A model generated the notes under the pieces. It was not told the DNA's origin, ran no database searches, and was given only the letters and a program-made list of their open reading frames with translations. DNA of 64,000 bases from Marinomonas rhizomae (GTDB taxonomy: Bacteria > Pseudomonadota > Gammaproteobacteria > Pseudomonadales > Marinomonadaceae), in contig NZ_QNSE01000003.1 of NCBI RefSeq assembly GCF_003315485.1, positions 124,001 through 188,000 on the forward strand, in the 5' to 3' direction. A program made the position numbers and the translations under genes. Shown piece after piece: positions 47,525-56,718 of the stretch (position 1 is its first letter; every line of letters starts with the position of its first letter).

Positions 47525-48085
47525 CTACAGCTCAAGCGATACAAAGTCTTTGTCTAATTCATCTTGGGTAATGCCTATGTAACGTAAGGTGACGCCCTCC
47601 GAGCTATGGCGAAGCATCTTCATTACTCGGGCAATGTCCTTCGTTGCTTGATATAAAAAGTAACCTCGTGTTTTGCGCATAGAGTGTGTCCCTAAAATAA
47701 TATTCACCTCTTTTCCTACTTGCTGAAAAGCCATAGACACGGCACGTCGTGAAATCGGTTTGGGCGCTGTGTGCTTTATTTGCTGACATCGATGGGATTG
47801 GAATAGATAAATATGTGAAGGGTACTGAGCTTGGATTCTTGAAATATGTTCAAGAGTTTTAGTGTTCAATTGAATGTTGGCTAGTTTTCCTGTTTTGCTT
47901 TCTCGAATTATTAAACGGCTTCCATGAATATCTTCAAAACGAATAGAAAGCAGATCTGATATCCGTAACGCTAAGTTGAGGCCAATGTTCCATACATCCG
48001 CCATTTGTGGGTTAAAGCGAATACTTAGTAGATGGCCGATCAGATGGATCGTGTCGCTGTCTTTTACCGCTTGCACTTCAGCCAT
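47525..48085 (-). CDS. Minimal tyrosine recombinase (catalytic domain only)
   Basis: A 186-residue site-specific recombinase, about half the size of typical integrases and lacking the N-terminal arm-binding domain, as in FimB/FimE invertases. All catalytic positions are present: R41 (LALRISDLL), K near 64-67 (SKTGK), H134 and R137 (GTHSMRKT), H160 (LRHSS) and Y169 (TLRYIGI). It may invert or move DNA in the island, or be the compact integrase form that occurs beside RadC/DUF2787 genes. Confidence 0.85.
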   Translation of the reverse strand: MAEVQAVKDSDTIHLIGHLLSIRFNPQMADVWNIGLNLALRISDLLSIRFEDIHGSRLIIRESKTGKLANIQLNTKTLEHISRIQAQYPSHIYLFQSHRCQQIKHTAPKPISRRAVSMAFQQVGKEVNIILGTHSMRKTRGYFLYQATKDIARVMKMLRHSSEGVTLRYIGITQDELDKDFVSLEL

Positions 48086-48174
48086 TGTCTGTTTCCTTTT
48101 TTGTTTGTAGGTGGGAGTTTTGAGAAGCAGAGAGGGGGCGCGATAGCTAAACCCTTATTTCATGGGCGGTTGCA

Positions 48175-48201
48175 GCTTCCCGTTTTAACAATATGGGAAG
48201 C
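48175..48201. repeat. Inverted repeat upstream of the recombinase gene
   Basis: GCTTCCC and GGGAAGC arms with a 13-base AT-rich loop, in the 215-base gap between the recombinase and DUF2787 genes. It could be a weak terminator or an operator. Confidence 0.4.
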
Positions 48202-48300
48202 AGTTGCTTAGGCGCGTGTCTGTGCTGATGGGGTTAGTTTGTTGCGATAGATTGAAACGTGATGAACTGAAAAGATGAGTTTGCAGAGAGAGTGATGGTG

Positions 48301-48741
48301 TTAAAGACTTTGTATTTGAATCTGGTCGTAAACATCCATCGTTAAGTAAGCGATAAAATTACTTTCCCATAGCTGATAAAGCTCAGCCATCTCTGGCAAC
48401 GAAATGTCTATCCAGCCAAAAGGACGAGAAAGGGCCAATGAGTTACCAAAATCAAAATCTAAGTCTCTTTCAAGTTCTTCTGGTGAATGCCCACAGTAAC
48501 TGAAGTCCGTGATGTAGCTAATCACGTAATGGTGCTCAGCCATTTTGATCAAAGAAATTTCAACAGGATGATACCCACCTTTGGCTGCTGAATAGCTGCT
48601 GTCCTTAAAGTTAATTGTGATGTGGTTGTCGTTTAGATCCACGACATGTTCACCAATAACACGCCTTAGTTGATCCATAAACTCAGTAGAAATGGGTAAC
48701 ACTGATTTGCAAAATGAAATAGCAGAAATTTGAGCAGACAT
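48301..48741 (-). CDS. DUF2787 family protein
   Basis: A 146-residue protein with the DUF2787 pattern (FKDSSYSAAKGGYHPVEISL, YITDFSYCGHSPEELERDLDFDFGN). Function unknown; the family is typical of islands carrying RadC-like genes, which fits its neighbours. The ATG at 48741 is preferred because AAGGAG precedes it; a 24-residue upstream extension is unlikely. Confidence 0.82.
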   Translation of the reverse strand: MSAQISAISFCKSVLPISTEFMDQLRRVIGEHVVDLNDNHITINFKDSSYSAAKGGYHPVEISLIKMAEHHYVISYITDFSYCGHSPEELERDLDFDFGNSLALSRPFGWIDISLPEMAELYQLWESNFIAYLTMDVYDQIQIQSL

Positions 48742-48837
48742 AAGTACTCCTTGGTATTCGCTGAGTAACACCATTGTTAGATTTATATAGAACGAAAGGT
48801 TTTGGTCAGACAAGTTGTCATTTCAATAGCAGGTAAT

Positions 48838-49326
48838 TTAGATCAGTCCTCTTTCTGCGAGCGACACGCATTGTTCCCCCACGACGATATGGTCGAGCAC
48901 CCTAACATCAATAAGCTTGAGTGCTCGGACTAACGTGTCGGTGATGTTTATGTCTGCCTGTGATGGCTCTGCTGAGCCTGACGGATGGTTATGAGCCAGA
49001 ATGACAGCGGCAGCATTGGCATTTAAAGAAGCTTTAACCACTTCTCTTGGATAAACCGCAGCGGCATCAATCGTTCCAAAGAACAACTCTTCAAATCGAA
49101 TTAACTGATGCTGGCTATCTAGCAGCATAAGAGCGAATACTTCTCGATCATAAGACCCAAGCTTTAGTTTTAGGTATTCCTTCACGTTGCTAGCGTTGGT
49201 GAATGTGCCTTCGCGTTTGTACTTCTGAGCAAGCGCATCAGCAGCTTGCTCAAGTAGTTCGGTTAGGTGTGAGGCTTGGTGTGATGGATAAGATGCATTA
49301 TTGGATAACGGTTTAGATGAACGCAT
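48838..49326 (-). CDS. RadC/JAB domain protein (YeeS-like)
   Basis: A 162-residue protein with a JAMM metal motif: H112 and H114 in LAHNHPSGSAEPS with D125. It has only the JAB domain and lacks the N-terminal helix-hairpin-helix of chromosomal RadC. Such short RadC proteins mark integrative elements; the biochemical role is unproven. GGAG precedes the ATG. It heads a minus-strand series RadC, DUF2787, recombinase, LRAT-like. Confidence 0.9.
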   Translation of the reverse strand: MRSSKPLSNNASYPSHQASHLTELLEQAADALAQKYKREGTFTNASNVKEYLKLKLGSYDREVFALMLLDSQHQLIRFEELFFGTIDAAAVYPREVVKASLNANAAAVILAHNHPSGSAEPSQADINITDTLVRALKLIDVRVLDHIVVGEQCVSLAERGLI

Positions 49327-49537
49327 AGAGTGTCTCCTTTGACATGGTTAATGGGGCTATGCGTAACGATGATATATATCTGAAAAAGCTTTCAGTTGTA
49401 GAGGGATTAAGACATTAGGAAAAGACCATTCATAGGATCGGGTATGGTCTAAAAAGCACACTTCAGTAACGTCCATTACGGTATTTTTTAATGATGAAAG
49501 TTATCCATTGGAAGAAATTACATATAAGGGGATTCCA

Positions 49538-49735
49538 ATGAGATTCATGAAATTAAAAGAAGTTATCCGTGTTACTGGGTTGGGTCGTTCTAGTGTATAC
49601 AGCTTTATGAGCAAGGGGGAATTTCCACAAAATATTACCCTAGGTGAGAGAGCGGTAGGGTGGCTTGAGTCAGAGGTTTTAGAATGGATGCAAGATAAAT
49701 TAAAGCAAAGAGATGAGACTTCATTTAAACGGTAA
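49538..49735 (+). CDS. AlpA family transcriptional regulator
   Basis: A 65-residue MerR-like winged-helix protein of the AlpA type (MRFMKLKEVIRVTGLGRSSV, VGWLESEVLEWM). These proteins regulate or act as excisionases for tyrosine-recombinase islands. The ATG at 49538 has AAGGGG six bases upstream; an ATG 30 bases earlier is an alternative. It is divergent from the RadC gene. Confidence 0.88.
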   Translation: MRFMKLKEVIRVTGLGRSSVYSFMSKGEFPQNITLGERAVGWLESEVLEWMQDKLKQRDETSFKR

Positions 49736-49830
49736 TGATCGATTCAGATCAAAATTAGTCCAATTGGCCTCATTATAAGACACCAACGCCTTAGATTAAA
49801 TCCAAGAAGACAAAAGCTCAAACTCATTAA

Positions 49831-50074
49831 CAACATTGCGCTATTCATGGGAATAGAAGAGAGTACCAGCGTTGCCGTGCAAGTGGCTGGGATAATCACG
49901 GTCTAAACCATCGAACGTGTAAAAAAGATACTTCGGGAAGTGTGAGAGCAATTAAGAAGCTCAAGGGGCATTTAAAATCCGAGTCTTTAGCTGAAGGAGG
50001 AATGTGGTGGACAGGTAAAAAAGAAAGTGAGCGGACAAAGCTTATAAATACCCTAGTAAAAGAGCTTAATTGTT
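49831..50074 (+). pseudogene. 3' remnant of an unidentified Cys/His-rich gene
   Basis: An 80-codon open frame without a start codon, bounded upstream by a TAA. It has a C-x2-H ... C pattern (CAIHG, CRASGW, HRTCKKD) and a helical, lysine-rich end (SERTKLINTLVKELNC). I do not recognise the family. Confidence 0.4.
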
Positions 50075-50273
50075 AAGCATTCATTCTACGCTAACTGTTT
50101 CAGTAATTGCTTTTCCAGAATTGTTCAAAATGCAACATTTTTACACGTTGATCTTGATGATCAGCAATGTATTTTTCATGGCCCCTTTGTGATTCAGTTC
50201 AGTAGATAAGAAAAGAACGCTCTTATGAGTGGGATGGGCTTTCATTAATCGGTCTTTACGGATTTCGGCTTTT

Positions 50274-50297
50274 ATCAAACAACCGGTTTGATCAAAC
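50274..50297. promoter_or_regulatory. Palindromic operator candidate upstream of the defence operon
   Basis: GTTTGATCAAAC at 50286-50297 is a perfect 12-base palindrome, and an extra half-site ATCAAAC lies at 50274-50280, forming a second inverted repeat with it. The position, about 115 bases before the first gene, fits a repressor or activator site. Confidence 0.45.
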
Positions 50298-50352
50298 GAT
50301 GAGTCGATTGCTAAGTAACTAGACTTAACTCCTTACACTTATGAAATAGCAC

Positions 50353-50380
50353 TGGAAAGCTAGTGACCATGGAGTATAGT
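50353..50380 (+). promoter_or_regulatory. Candidate promoter of the defence operon
   Basis: TGGAAA, a 16-base spacer and TATAGT ending at 50380, about 30 bases before the GTG start at 50413. Moderate match only. Confidence 0.4.
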
Positions 50381-50412
50381 AATAAGAACAAGGAGATAAA
50401 AAGGAAGCGATA

Positions 50413-53400
50413 GTGTCAAATACCGATTTAGTACGAGCCAGTAGAGACGGAGATCAATTTCACTATATATGGGCGGCTCGTCGGTGTCTGTTGTTGCTTT
50501 CTCCAACAGCAGAGTTAAAGGCTGTCACCATTGAAGGTCCTTCACTAAGGGAAGGGACAGAGCAAATTAAGGATGGGGAAGAGCTGGTTGATGTTGGCGA
50601 ATACTTCGGTAGTGAGCATATAGAACAAGCTTCTCGAATCCGTTATGTTCAGATTAAGCATTCTACTCATCAAGAAGATGAGCATTGGTCCCCAAGCGGT
50701 TTACAAAAAACCATTAAAGGTTTTGCTGAGCGCTATAAAAAACTCCTTCTAAATTATTCAACAGTTAACTTTCATGAAAAGCTTGAATTCGTTTTTCTAA
50801 CCAACCGACCAATCCATACAGAGTTTGTTCAAGCGGTAAAGGATGCTGCGTTAGGTAAGTCAATTACTGATAAAACTAACCATGAGAAGCTTAAAGGCTA
50901 CACAGGCCTTAGCGGTCAAGCGTTGTCAGAATTTTGTCAATTACTGACTTTAGAGGGAGAGCAAGATGGTTTAAGGAGTGAAGCGCTGAGTTTGGTTCAA
51001 GACTTAAAAAATTATTTACCAGATTCTGATGCAGATGTGCCAACAGCGTTAAAAGAACTTGTCACAGGAAAGGCTACTTCAAAAGGTACTGATAATCCTT
51101 CGATTACGAAAATAGATGTTCTTAGAGTGCTGAAAACGACTGAGGAGCGTTTGTTTCCAGCCCCATGCTTAATAAAGCAAGTAGATAACCTAATTGCCCG
51201 TAATCAAGAGCAAGATTTATTTGAGCAGATAAAAAGTACTGAAGGCGTTCCTATCATCATTCATGCTGATGGTGGTGTAGGGAAGTCAGCATTTGCTACA
51301 CGGATTCTTTCTCAATTGGTTGATGATGAGAATGATGGGATCTTGTATGACTGCTTTGGTGACGGACAATATCGCAGTGCCAGTGGTTACCGTCATCGGC
51401 ATCGAGATGCACTTATTCAGATTGCCAATGAATTAGCAGCAAAAGGTTTGTGTCACCCTCTAATACCAACTCCTCATGCCGATTCGTCTGCTTATATGCG
51501 GGCGTTTCTTTATCGTGTTCAGCAAAGCATCGCTAGCTTACGAAGCCATAATGCTAAGGCATTACTTTATTTAGTGATTGATGCAGCAGATAACGCACAA
51601 ATGGCTGCAATGGAAGTAGGGAGTCATCATGCTTTTGTTCGAGATTTGATTCGTGAACAAATGCCGAATGGTGTTCGCTTAATCTTTTTATGTCGCAGCC
51701 ATCGACGTGAGCATTTGTCTCCGCCTTCTCAAACCTTGGCTTTGTCTTTATTGCCATTTGAACAAGAAGAAACAGAGCGTTATTTAAAACAAACCTTTCC
51801 TGATGCTCAGGTACAGGATGTCAGCGAATTTCATCGACTCAGCTCCCAGAATCCTAGAGTGCAAGCGTTAGCCCTTGCACAGCAGTTAAGTTTACCAGAT
51901 ATGTTACGTTGGCTTGGCCCAACGCCTACGACGGTAGAAGACACAATAGCTAATTTACTTAAATCTTCTGTCGAGAAGCTGCGTGATGAAGCTGTGGGAA
52001 ATATAGATAAAGAACAAATTGACAGCGTCTGCGCTGGGCTAGCAGCTTTACGTCCTCTTATCCCAATATCAGTGCTGTCGTCTATTTCTGGTGTGGATGA
52101 AGCGGCAATAAGAAGCTTTGTTTATGATCTTAAACGTCCGTTATTTATTGCTGGTGACCGAATACGCTTTTTGGACGAACCAACCGAAACGTGGTTTAGA
52201 GAACACTTTAAACCTACTAAAGAAAAGTTAGCACTATTTATTGCAAAGCTTATTGTTATTGCGCCAAGCAGTGCCTATGTCGCAGCAACCTTACCGCAAT
52301 TAATGCTAGAAGCTGGAATGTTGGCAGAATTGATTGAGCTTGCTTTATCGTCTCAAGCGCTTCCCGATACCAGCCCTATCGAAAAACGAGATATTGAACT
52401 ACAGCGATTAGATTTTGCCTTTAAAGCCTGCTTGCGAGAAAAACGCTATACCGATGCCACGAAGCTGGCACTTAAAGCGGGTGGTGAAAACGCAGGGGAT
52501 AAAAGGCAAAGAGCAGTATTACAGCAAAATACCGATCTTGTTTCCTGCTTATTGAGTAGCGAGAAACTGGAAGAGCTTGTGGCCCAGCGCGTCTTTAGCA
52601 CTTCATGGATGGGTGGACACTATGCTTATGAAGCCTCAATGCTATCGGGTAAAAGTGATCTTTTAGGTGAGGCTCGTTCTAAATTGCGCATGGCTGATGA
52701 GTGGCTTAGAAATTGGAGTAAGTTGTCAGAAGATAGAAAAGATAAGGAAAGGGTTAGTCGAAAGGATATTGCTAATGTGATCTGGGCTTATCTTAATATT
52801 GATGACGTTAACTCATGCGCTGTTGAGTTGAGGCGTTGGAGTCCTAAATCAATATCCTATGATGTGGGACGAATCCTAGCCCAAAGGCTAATAGATCAAG
52901 GACGTTATAAAGAACTAGAAGCTTTATCCATCGCAGCGGAAAATAATGTCTACCTTGTGTTGGCAATCAATCAAGAACTAAGAGAAGTTCATAAGGTCAT
53001 CCCCAAAAAGTCAGTGGAACGCTGTTACAAATTAGTCAATCGAGCTAAATTTAATTCCGCCAATAAGCTTAATTTGCAAGCTATTACTGCGTTGGTGGAA
53101 TCTGTCTATATCCATTCTATTACCAGCAACCAAAATCTAACAGATTTACTCACTCGTTATTTGCCAAAAACGCCACCACCAAGCTTCTCTGCACGCTACG
53201 AAGCCACGGCAAGTAAATCCGTGTTGCTATGGGCTTATGTGCTTAAAGGTTGTTTACTGAATCGGCCTGTTGAGTTAGTGGATCTAGCTTCTAGTGAAAT
53301 AAAAAAAGAGCTGCAATCAAACAAGAGCAGCTACTCTCATGTAGAGGGTGTTCGCCGCCTTAAAGAGAATATTGGAGCGTTGTTACCTTGGTATCAGCTA

Positions 53401-56400
53401 TGGGGAAAAGTGTTTGTTGGTAGCATTGGTGAACAAGAATACGCTCAGGAGCTGATAGTCACGAAAGCTCTGTCCGGTAACGCCGCTGCACATATCTATG
53501 ATCATGATAAAGTGCTGATTAGCAATGAAATCATCCTTGTCTGGTTTACGAGTTTGCTATCTTTACCCAAGGTTAGTGAATCCAATTGGCAGGCCTTTTA
53601 TGACTATGCAACAGAAGAGATAGAAAGATTACTCACTCCCACTTCGACATATCTCTCTCGAATATCCTCTCGCCGAGAAGAACTGCAAGAATACGGTTTA
53701 GAGTTTGCTAGCGCCTCTTTTGAGCGCATCAATGCAATAAGAGAAGATGCTGACACGCAAATTAACCAATGCATCGAATTATCACGGGCGGTATTGGCGT
53801 TAAGCCAGTCTGAGGCAAACGCTTATTTTGATCAGGCTATTCAAGTTGCCAGTAAAGTAGGGGATGAAAACTTTGATCGGTGGAAAGCTTTGCTAACCTT
53901 AGCGAACTATCCTCAGGCAAGCTCTGATTTTCAGCCAGAGACAGCATATAAATTAGCACGCTGTGCGGAGCTTACTCATGAATATCTAGGGCGTTCTGAA
54001 GATTTGGGTTGGGATGATACCATTAAAGCGATAACTACTTTATGCCCTACTTCCGCTTTAACCATTGTCAGCCGCTGGCGAGATCGAGATTTTGGTTATC
54101 ATCAAAGCATTCTTCCTGTAGTAGTTCTGCATTTGCTGGAGCAACAAGCTTTAGCGCCAAAATCTGCATTGGCTTTGCTGTGTATTCGGGCAGATTGGAA
54201 TATTCCTCAATTACTGTCTTATTATCTTGCGAATGAAGCCGATCAGCAAGAAAAGCAGAGAGTTGCAGAGTATATGTTCCGCTACTTCTCGTTGGAAGAG
54301 CAAAGTTGGAAAGACTGGCAAGCATTCCAAGTCTTATTGCAGAAGTATAAGCTTACTATTGATGACTTCTCCCAATGCATGGAAAACAACACGCCGCAAC
54401 AGATAGGTCAAAGACATGATGACTATGATGATTTGAAAGTGGGCCGCTCTACTGAAGAAGAAAAAGATTGGACGAGTATATTTTCAGAGGTGGATTTATA
54501 CCAAGCGGATGGTGTGCGAAAGGCTTATAAGAAATTTCGTGCAAGTGATCGGTCTTATTCTGAAGGGCCGTTTTTTAGCGAAGCTTGCCGTCATGTAGGT
54601 GTGGGTAAGGAAGCAGATTTTATTAATGCTATAAGCGATGCAACTTGTTTTGGTTTTAACGAGATTAGAGATCTTTTGGAGTATTTTCCCGAAAAATGGC
54701 AAAAGCGTTTAGCGATCAAACCTGCTTTAGCCAATATGATCAAAACACTTTGTCGCCGATCTTTCTCCAGATTTAGCTTAAATCAATATTACCAATCCCT
54801 ACCGATGCAGCAGGTATATGAGCTCGCTGGCTTAACTCAGGAAGAATTAATTGATCAAGTCTTGCTTGGTATCGCAGAAGCAACCGAAACACCAGAAAAA
54901 AAACATTATTTCAAATGGGCGGGCTTTCTTGTCAGCAAACTGGATAGAGAGCAGTCCATTGAGGCTCTGAATTTTGGCTTGGATTTACTTGAAGATGTAT
55001 TAGAAGAAAAAGATAGTGATGGCCCTTGGTCTACCGAGCTTATGCCTCCTGCGGATATAAACACAGCGTTAGCAGGTTACCTATGGAGTTGTTTGGCAGC
55101 GCCTCAAGCAAGCCTTCGCTGGGAAGCAGCTCATGCAGTACGGACATTAGCCTACTTCAACGATAAAGCCGTCTTACCTCAAATTGTGGTAATGGATGGA
55201 CATACCATTTCGTCGGTATTTGTCGATGCCAGTTTGCCTTTTTACCACTTACATGCTCGTCTTTGGCTACTGATTGCCTTAGCTCGCTCAGCCCAAGAAT
55301 CCCCTGAGCAAGTGGCTTGCTACCAAGATTATCTGCTACAGAACGTTTTCTTAAATGAGCCTCATGTATTAATACAAGCATTCGCTAAACAAGCACTATT
55401 AGAGTTAGTGAAGCAAAAATGTCTTGTGCTACCAGAAGAAACATACCAGCGTTTAGTACAGGTAAATACTTCACCTTTCCCTATTATTAAATCTGAAAAA
55501 AGGATTCGTTCTTCAAGGTCTCCTAAGCATGTTGTTTATGAAAATACAGAAGAAAAGCAATTCTATTTCGGCATTGATATGAGGCCTTATTGGTTTGAGC
55601 CGTTAGCAAGGTGCTTTGGTGTTACTCAGCAATACATTGAAAAGGAAGCCGCTCAAATCATTATAGATGAGTGGGGAGGGCAAGGTAGTGCGCGAGGTGA
55701 TAACGATGCCCGTTACACCAAGAATATTTATAAATGGCAAGATACGCGTCATTCACAAAGTTCCTCACCGAAAACGGACGATTTGCAGTTTTATCTTTCA
55801 TACCATGCCATTATGGTGGTCGCAGGGAAATTGTTAACTCAAAATCCTGTATGCAAAGATGTTTATAGTGAAAGACAAACAGATCAATTTTCCATTTGGC
55901 TAAGAGAACATGGTCTTTGTCGATATAACCAACGTTGGTTGGCTGATCGTCGTGATCCCAATCCACTGGCAAAATCTGCGTGGCAAAATGAGCCTGATTT
56001 CAAAGAATGGCGCTTGAATCTCAATAAAACAGATTTTGAGCGAGTTTTAATCACTGAAACAGAGCGTTTAAATCTATGGGGGCAGTGGATTCAGGTTAAT
56101 AATGAATGGGCTCGGGAAAGTAAAAGCAGAAAAGAATCTATTAGTATCCGCAGTGCCCTAGTGTCACCTGACAACTCTCAGGCCCTATTAAGAGCTTTGC
56201 AAAGTACTATTAGTCCCCATGATTACTGTATTCCTTCAACGGAAGATAACGAACATCTCCAGCTAGATTTCAATGACTTCAAATTGCAAGGCTGGGTTTC
56301 TGATGACTATTCTTGCAGTGGGCTAGATGAGAAAGACCCTTGGCGAGGAGAGATCCAATATCCAGCACCTAAATTAGCGTCTTATATTTGTGAATTGATG

Positions 56401-56718
56401 CAGATAACCTCAGATACTGAGAAACGAAATTGGTTCACCGAAATGAAAGAAGAGGTGGCTCGATCCTATTTATGGGGGCAGTTAAGTGAAAATGATCGAG
56501 ATACCGAACTGGATCATGGCTCACTGCTACAAGTCTCTTATCCATTTGTTATTCGGCTATTACAACGACTCAATATGGATCTCATCGTAAAAGTTGAGAT
56601 TGAGCGCACTGCGAAATATTTTAATGATGAAAGGAGTGATGATCATGGCTTCCGCTATATCCCCCCCAATACCAGACTCTTCCTTATCCGAACCGACGGT
56701 CGAATTGTTACGGTGTGA
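50413..56718 (+). CDS. Giant STAND ATPase with N-terminal QxK nuclease-like domain (Avs-like)
   Basis: 2101 residues. Residues 8-110 look like a PD-(D/E)xK nuclease domain of the Cap4/DUF4297 kind: FHYIWAARRCLLLL, VTIEGPS, VDVGEYFG and the QxK motif in RYVQIKHST. The NACHT-type STAND ATPase follows: Walker A GGVGKSAF at 287-294, Walker B LVIDAADN near 387-394, sensor arginine region FLCRSHRR near 425, then LLPFEQEETERYL. Residues 600-2101 are a long helical repeat-like region, the expected ligand sensor. This is the Avs (antiviral STAND) design, in which phage protein binding triggers the nuclease. Starts at GTG behind AGGAAG. It overlaps the next gene by 74 bases. Confidence 0.72.
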   Translation: MSNTDLVRASRDGDQFHYIWAARRCLLLLSPTAELKAVTIEGPSLREGTEQIKDGEELVDVGEYFGSEHIEQASRIRYVQIKHSTHQEDEHWSPSGLQKTIKGFAERYKKLLLNYSTVNFHEKLEFVFLTNRPIHTEFVQAVKDAALGKSITDKTNHEKLKGYTGLSGQALSEFCQLLTLEGEQDGLRSEALSLVQDLKNYLPDSDADVPTALKELVTGKATSKGTDNPSITKIDVLRVLKTTEERLFPAPCLIKQVDNLIARNQEQDLFEQIKSTEGVPIIIHADGGVGKSAFATRILSQLVDDENDGILYDCFGDGQYRSASGYRHRHRDALIQIANELAAKGLCHPLIPTPHADSSAYMRAFLYRVQQSIASLRSHNAKALLYLVIDAADNAQMAAMEVGSHHAFVRDLIREQMPNGVRLIFLCRSHRREHLSPPSQTLALSLLPFEQEETERYLKQTFPDAQVQDVSEFHRLSSQNPRVQALALAQQLSLPDMLRWLGPTPTTVEDTIANLLKSSVEKLRDEAVGNIDKEQIDSVCAGLAALRPLIPISVLSSISGVDEAAIRSFVYDLKRPLFIAGDRIRFLDEPTETWFREHFKPTKEKLALFIAKLIVIAPSSAYVAATLPQLMLEAGMLAELIELALSSQALPDTSPIEKRDIELQRLDFAFKACLREKRYTDATKLALKAGGENAGDKRQRAVLQQNTDLVSCLLSSEKLEELVAQRVFSTSWMGGHYAYEASMLSGKSDLLGEARSKLRMADEWLRNWSKLSEDRKDKERVSRKDIANVIWAYLNIDDVNSCAVELRRWSPKSISYDVGRILAQRLIDQGRYKELEALSIAAENNVYLVLAINQELREVHKVIPKKSVERCYKLVNRAKFNSANKLNLQAITALVESVYIHSITSNQNLTDLLTRYLPKTPPPSFSARYEATASKSVLLWAYVLKGCLLNRPVELVDLASSEIKKELQSNKSSYSHVEGVRRLKENIGALLPWYQLWGKVFVGSIGEQEYAQELIVTKALSGNAAAHIYDHDKVLISNEIILVWFTSLLSLPKVSESNWQAFYDYATEEIERLLTPTSTYLSRISSRREELQEYGLEFASASFERINAIREDADTQINQCIELSRAVLALSQSEANAYFDQAIQVASKVGDENFDRWKALLTLANYPQASSDFQPETAYKLARCAELTHEYLGRSEDLGWDDTIKAITTLCPTSALTIVSRWRDRDFGYHQSILPVVVLHLLEQQALAPKSALALLCIRADWNIPQLLSYYLANEADQQEKQRVAEYMFRYFSLEEQSWKDWQAFQVLLQKYKLTIDDFSQCMENNTPQQIGQRHDDYDDLKVGRSTEEEKDWTSIFSEVDLYQADGVRKAYKKFRASDRSYSEGPFFSEACRHVGVGKEADFINAISDATCFGFNEIRDLLEYFPEKWQKRLAIKPALANMIKTLCRRSFSRFSLNQYYQSLPMQQVYELAGLTQEELIDQVLLGIAEATETPEKKHYFKWAGFLVSKLDREQSIEALNFGLDLLEDVLEEKDSDGPWSTELMPPADINTALAGYLWSCLAAPQASLRWEAAHAVRTLAYFNDKAVLPQIVVMDGHTISSVFVDASLPFYHLHARLWLLIALARSAQESPEQVACYQDYLLQNVFLNEPHVLIQAFAKQALLELVKQKCLVLPEETYQRLVQVNTSPFPIIKSEKRIRSSRSPKHVVYENTEEKQFYFGIDMRPYWFEPLARCFGVTQQYIEKEAAQIIIDEWGGQGSARGDNDARYTKNIYKWQDTRHSQSSSPKTDDLQFYLSYHAIMVVAGKLLTQNPVCKDVYSERQTDQFSIWLREHGLCRYNQRWLADRRDPNPLAKSAWQNEPDFKEWRLNLNKTDFERVLITETERLNLWGQWIQVNNEWARESKSRKESISIRSALVSPDNSQALLRALQSTISPHDYCIPSTEDNEHLQLDFNDFKLQGWVSDDYSCSGLDEKDPWRGEIQYPAPKLASYICELMQITSDTEKRNWFTEMKEEVARSYLWGQLSENDRDTELDHGSLLQVSYPFVIRLLQRLNMDLIVKVEIERTAKYFNDERSDDHGFRYIPPNTRLFLIRTDGRIVTV

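Larger units (their letters stand above)
49736..50412. other. Spacer between AlpA and the defence operon
   Basis: 677 bases without a complete gene. A frame open from 49831 to the TAA at 50072-50074 has no start codon but reads like coding DNA (CAIHGNRREYQRCRASGWDN, then HRTCKKDTSGSVRAIKKLKG), with Cys/His pairs that could bind zinc. It looks like the 3' end of a lost gene. The operator-like palindrome and promoter of the next operon lie at its right side. Confidence 0.5.
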
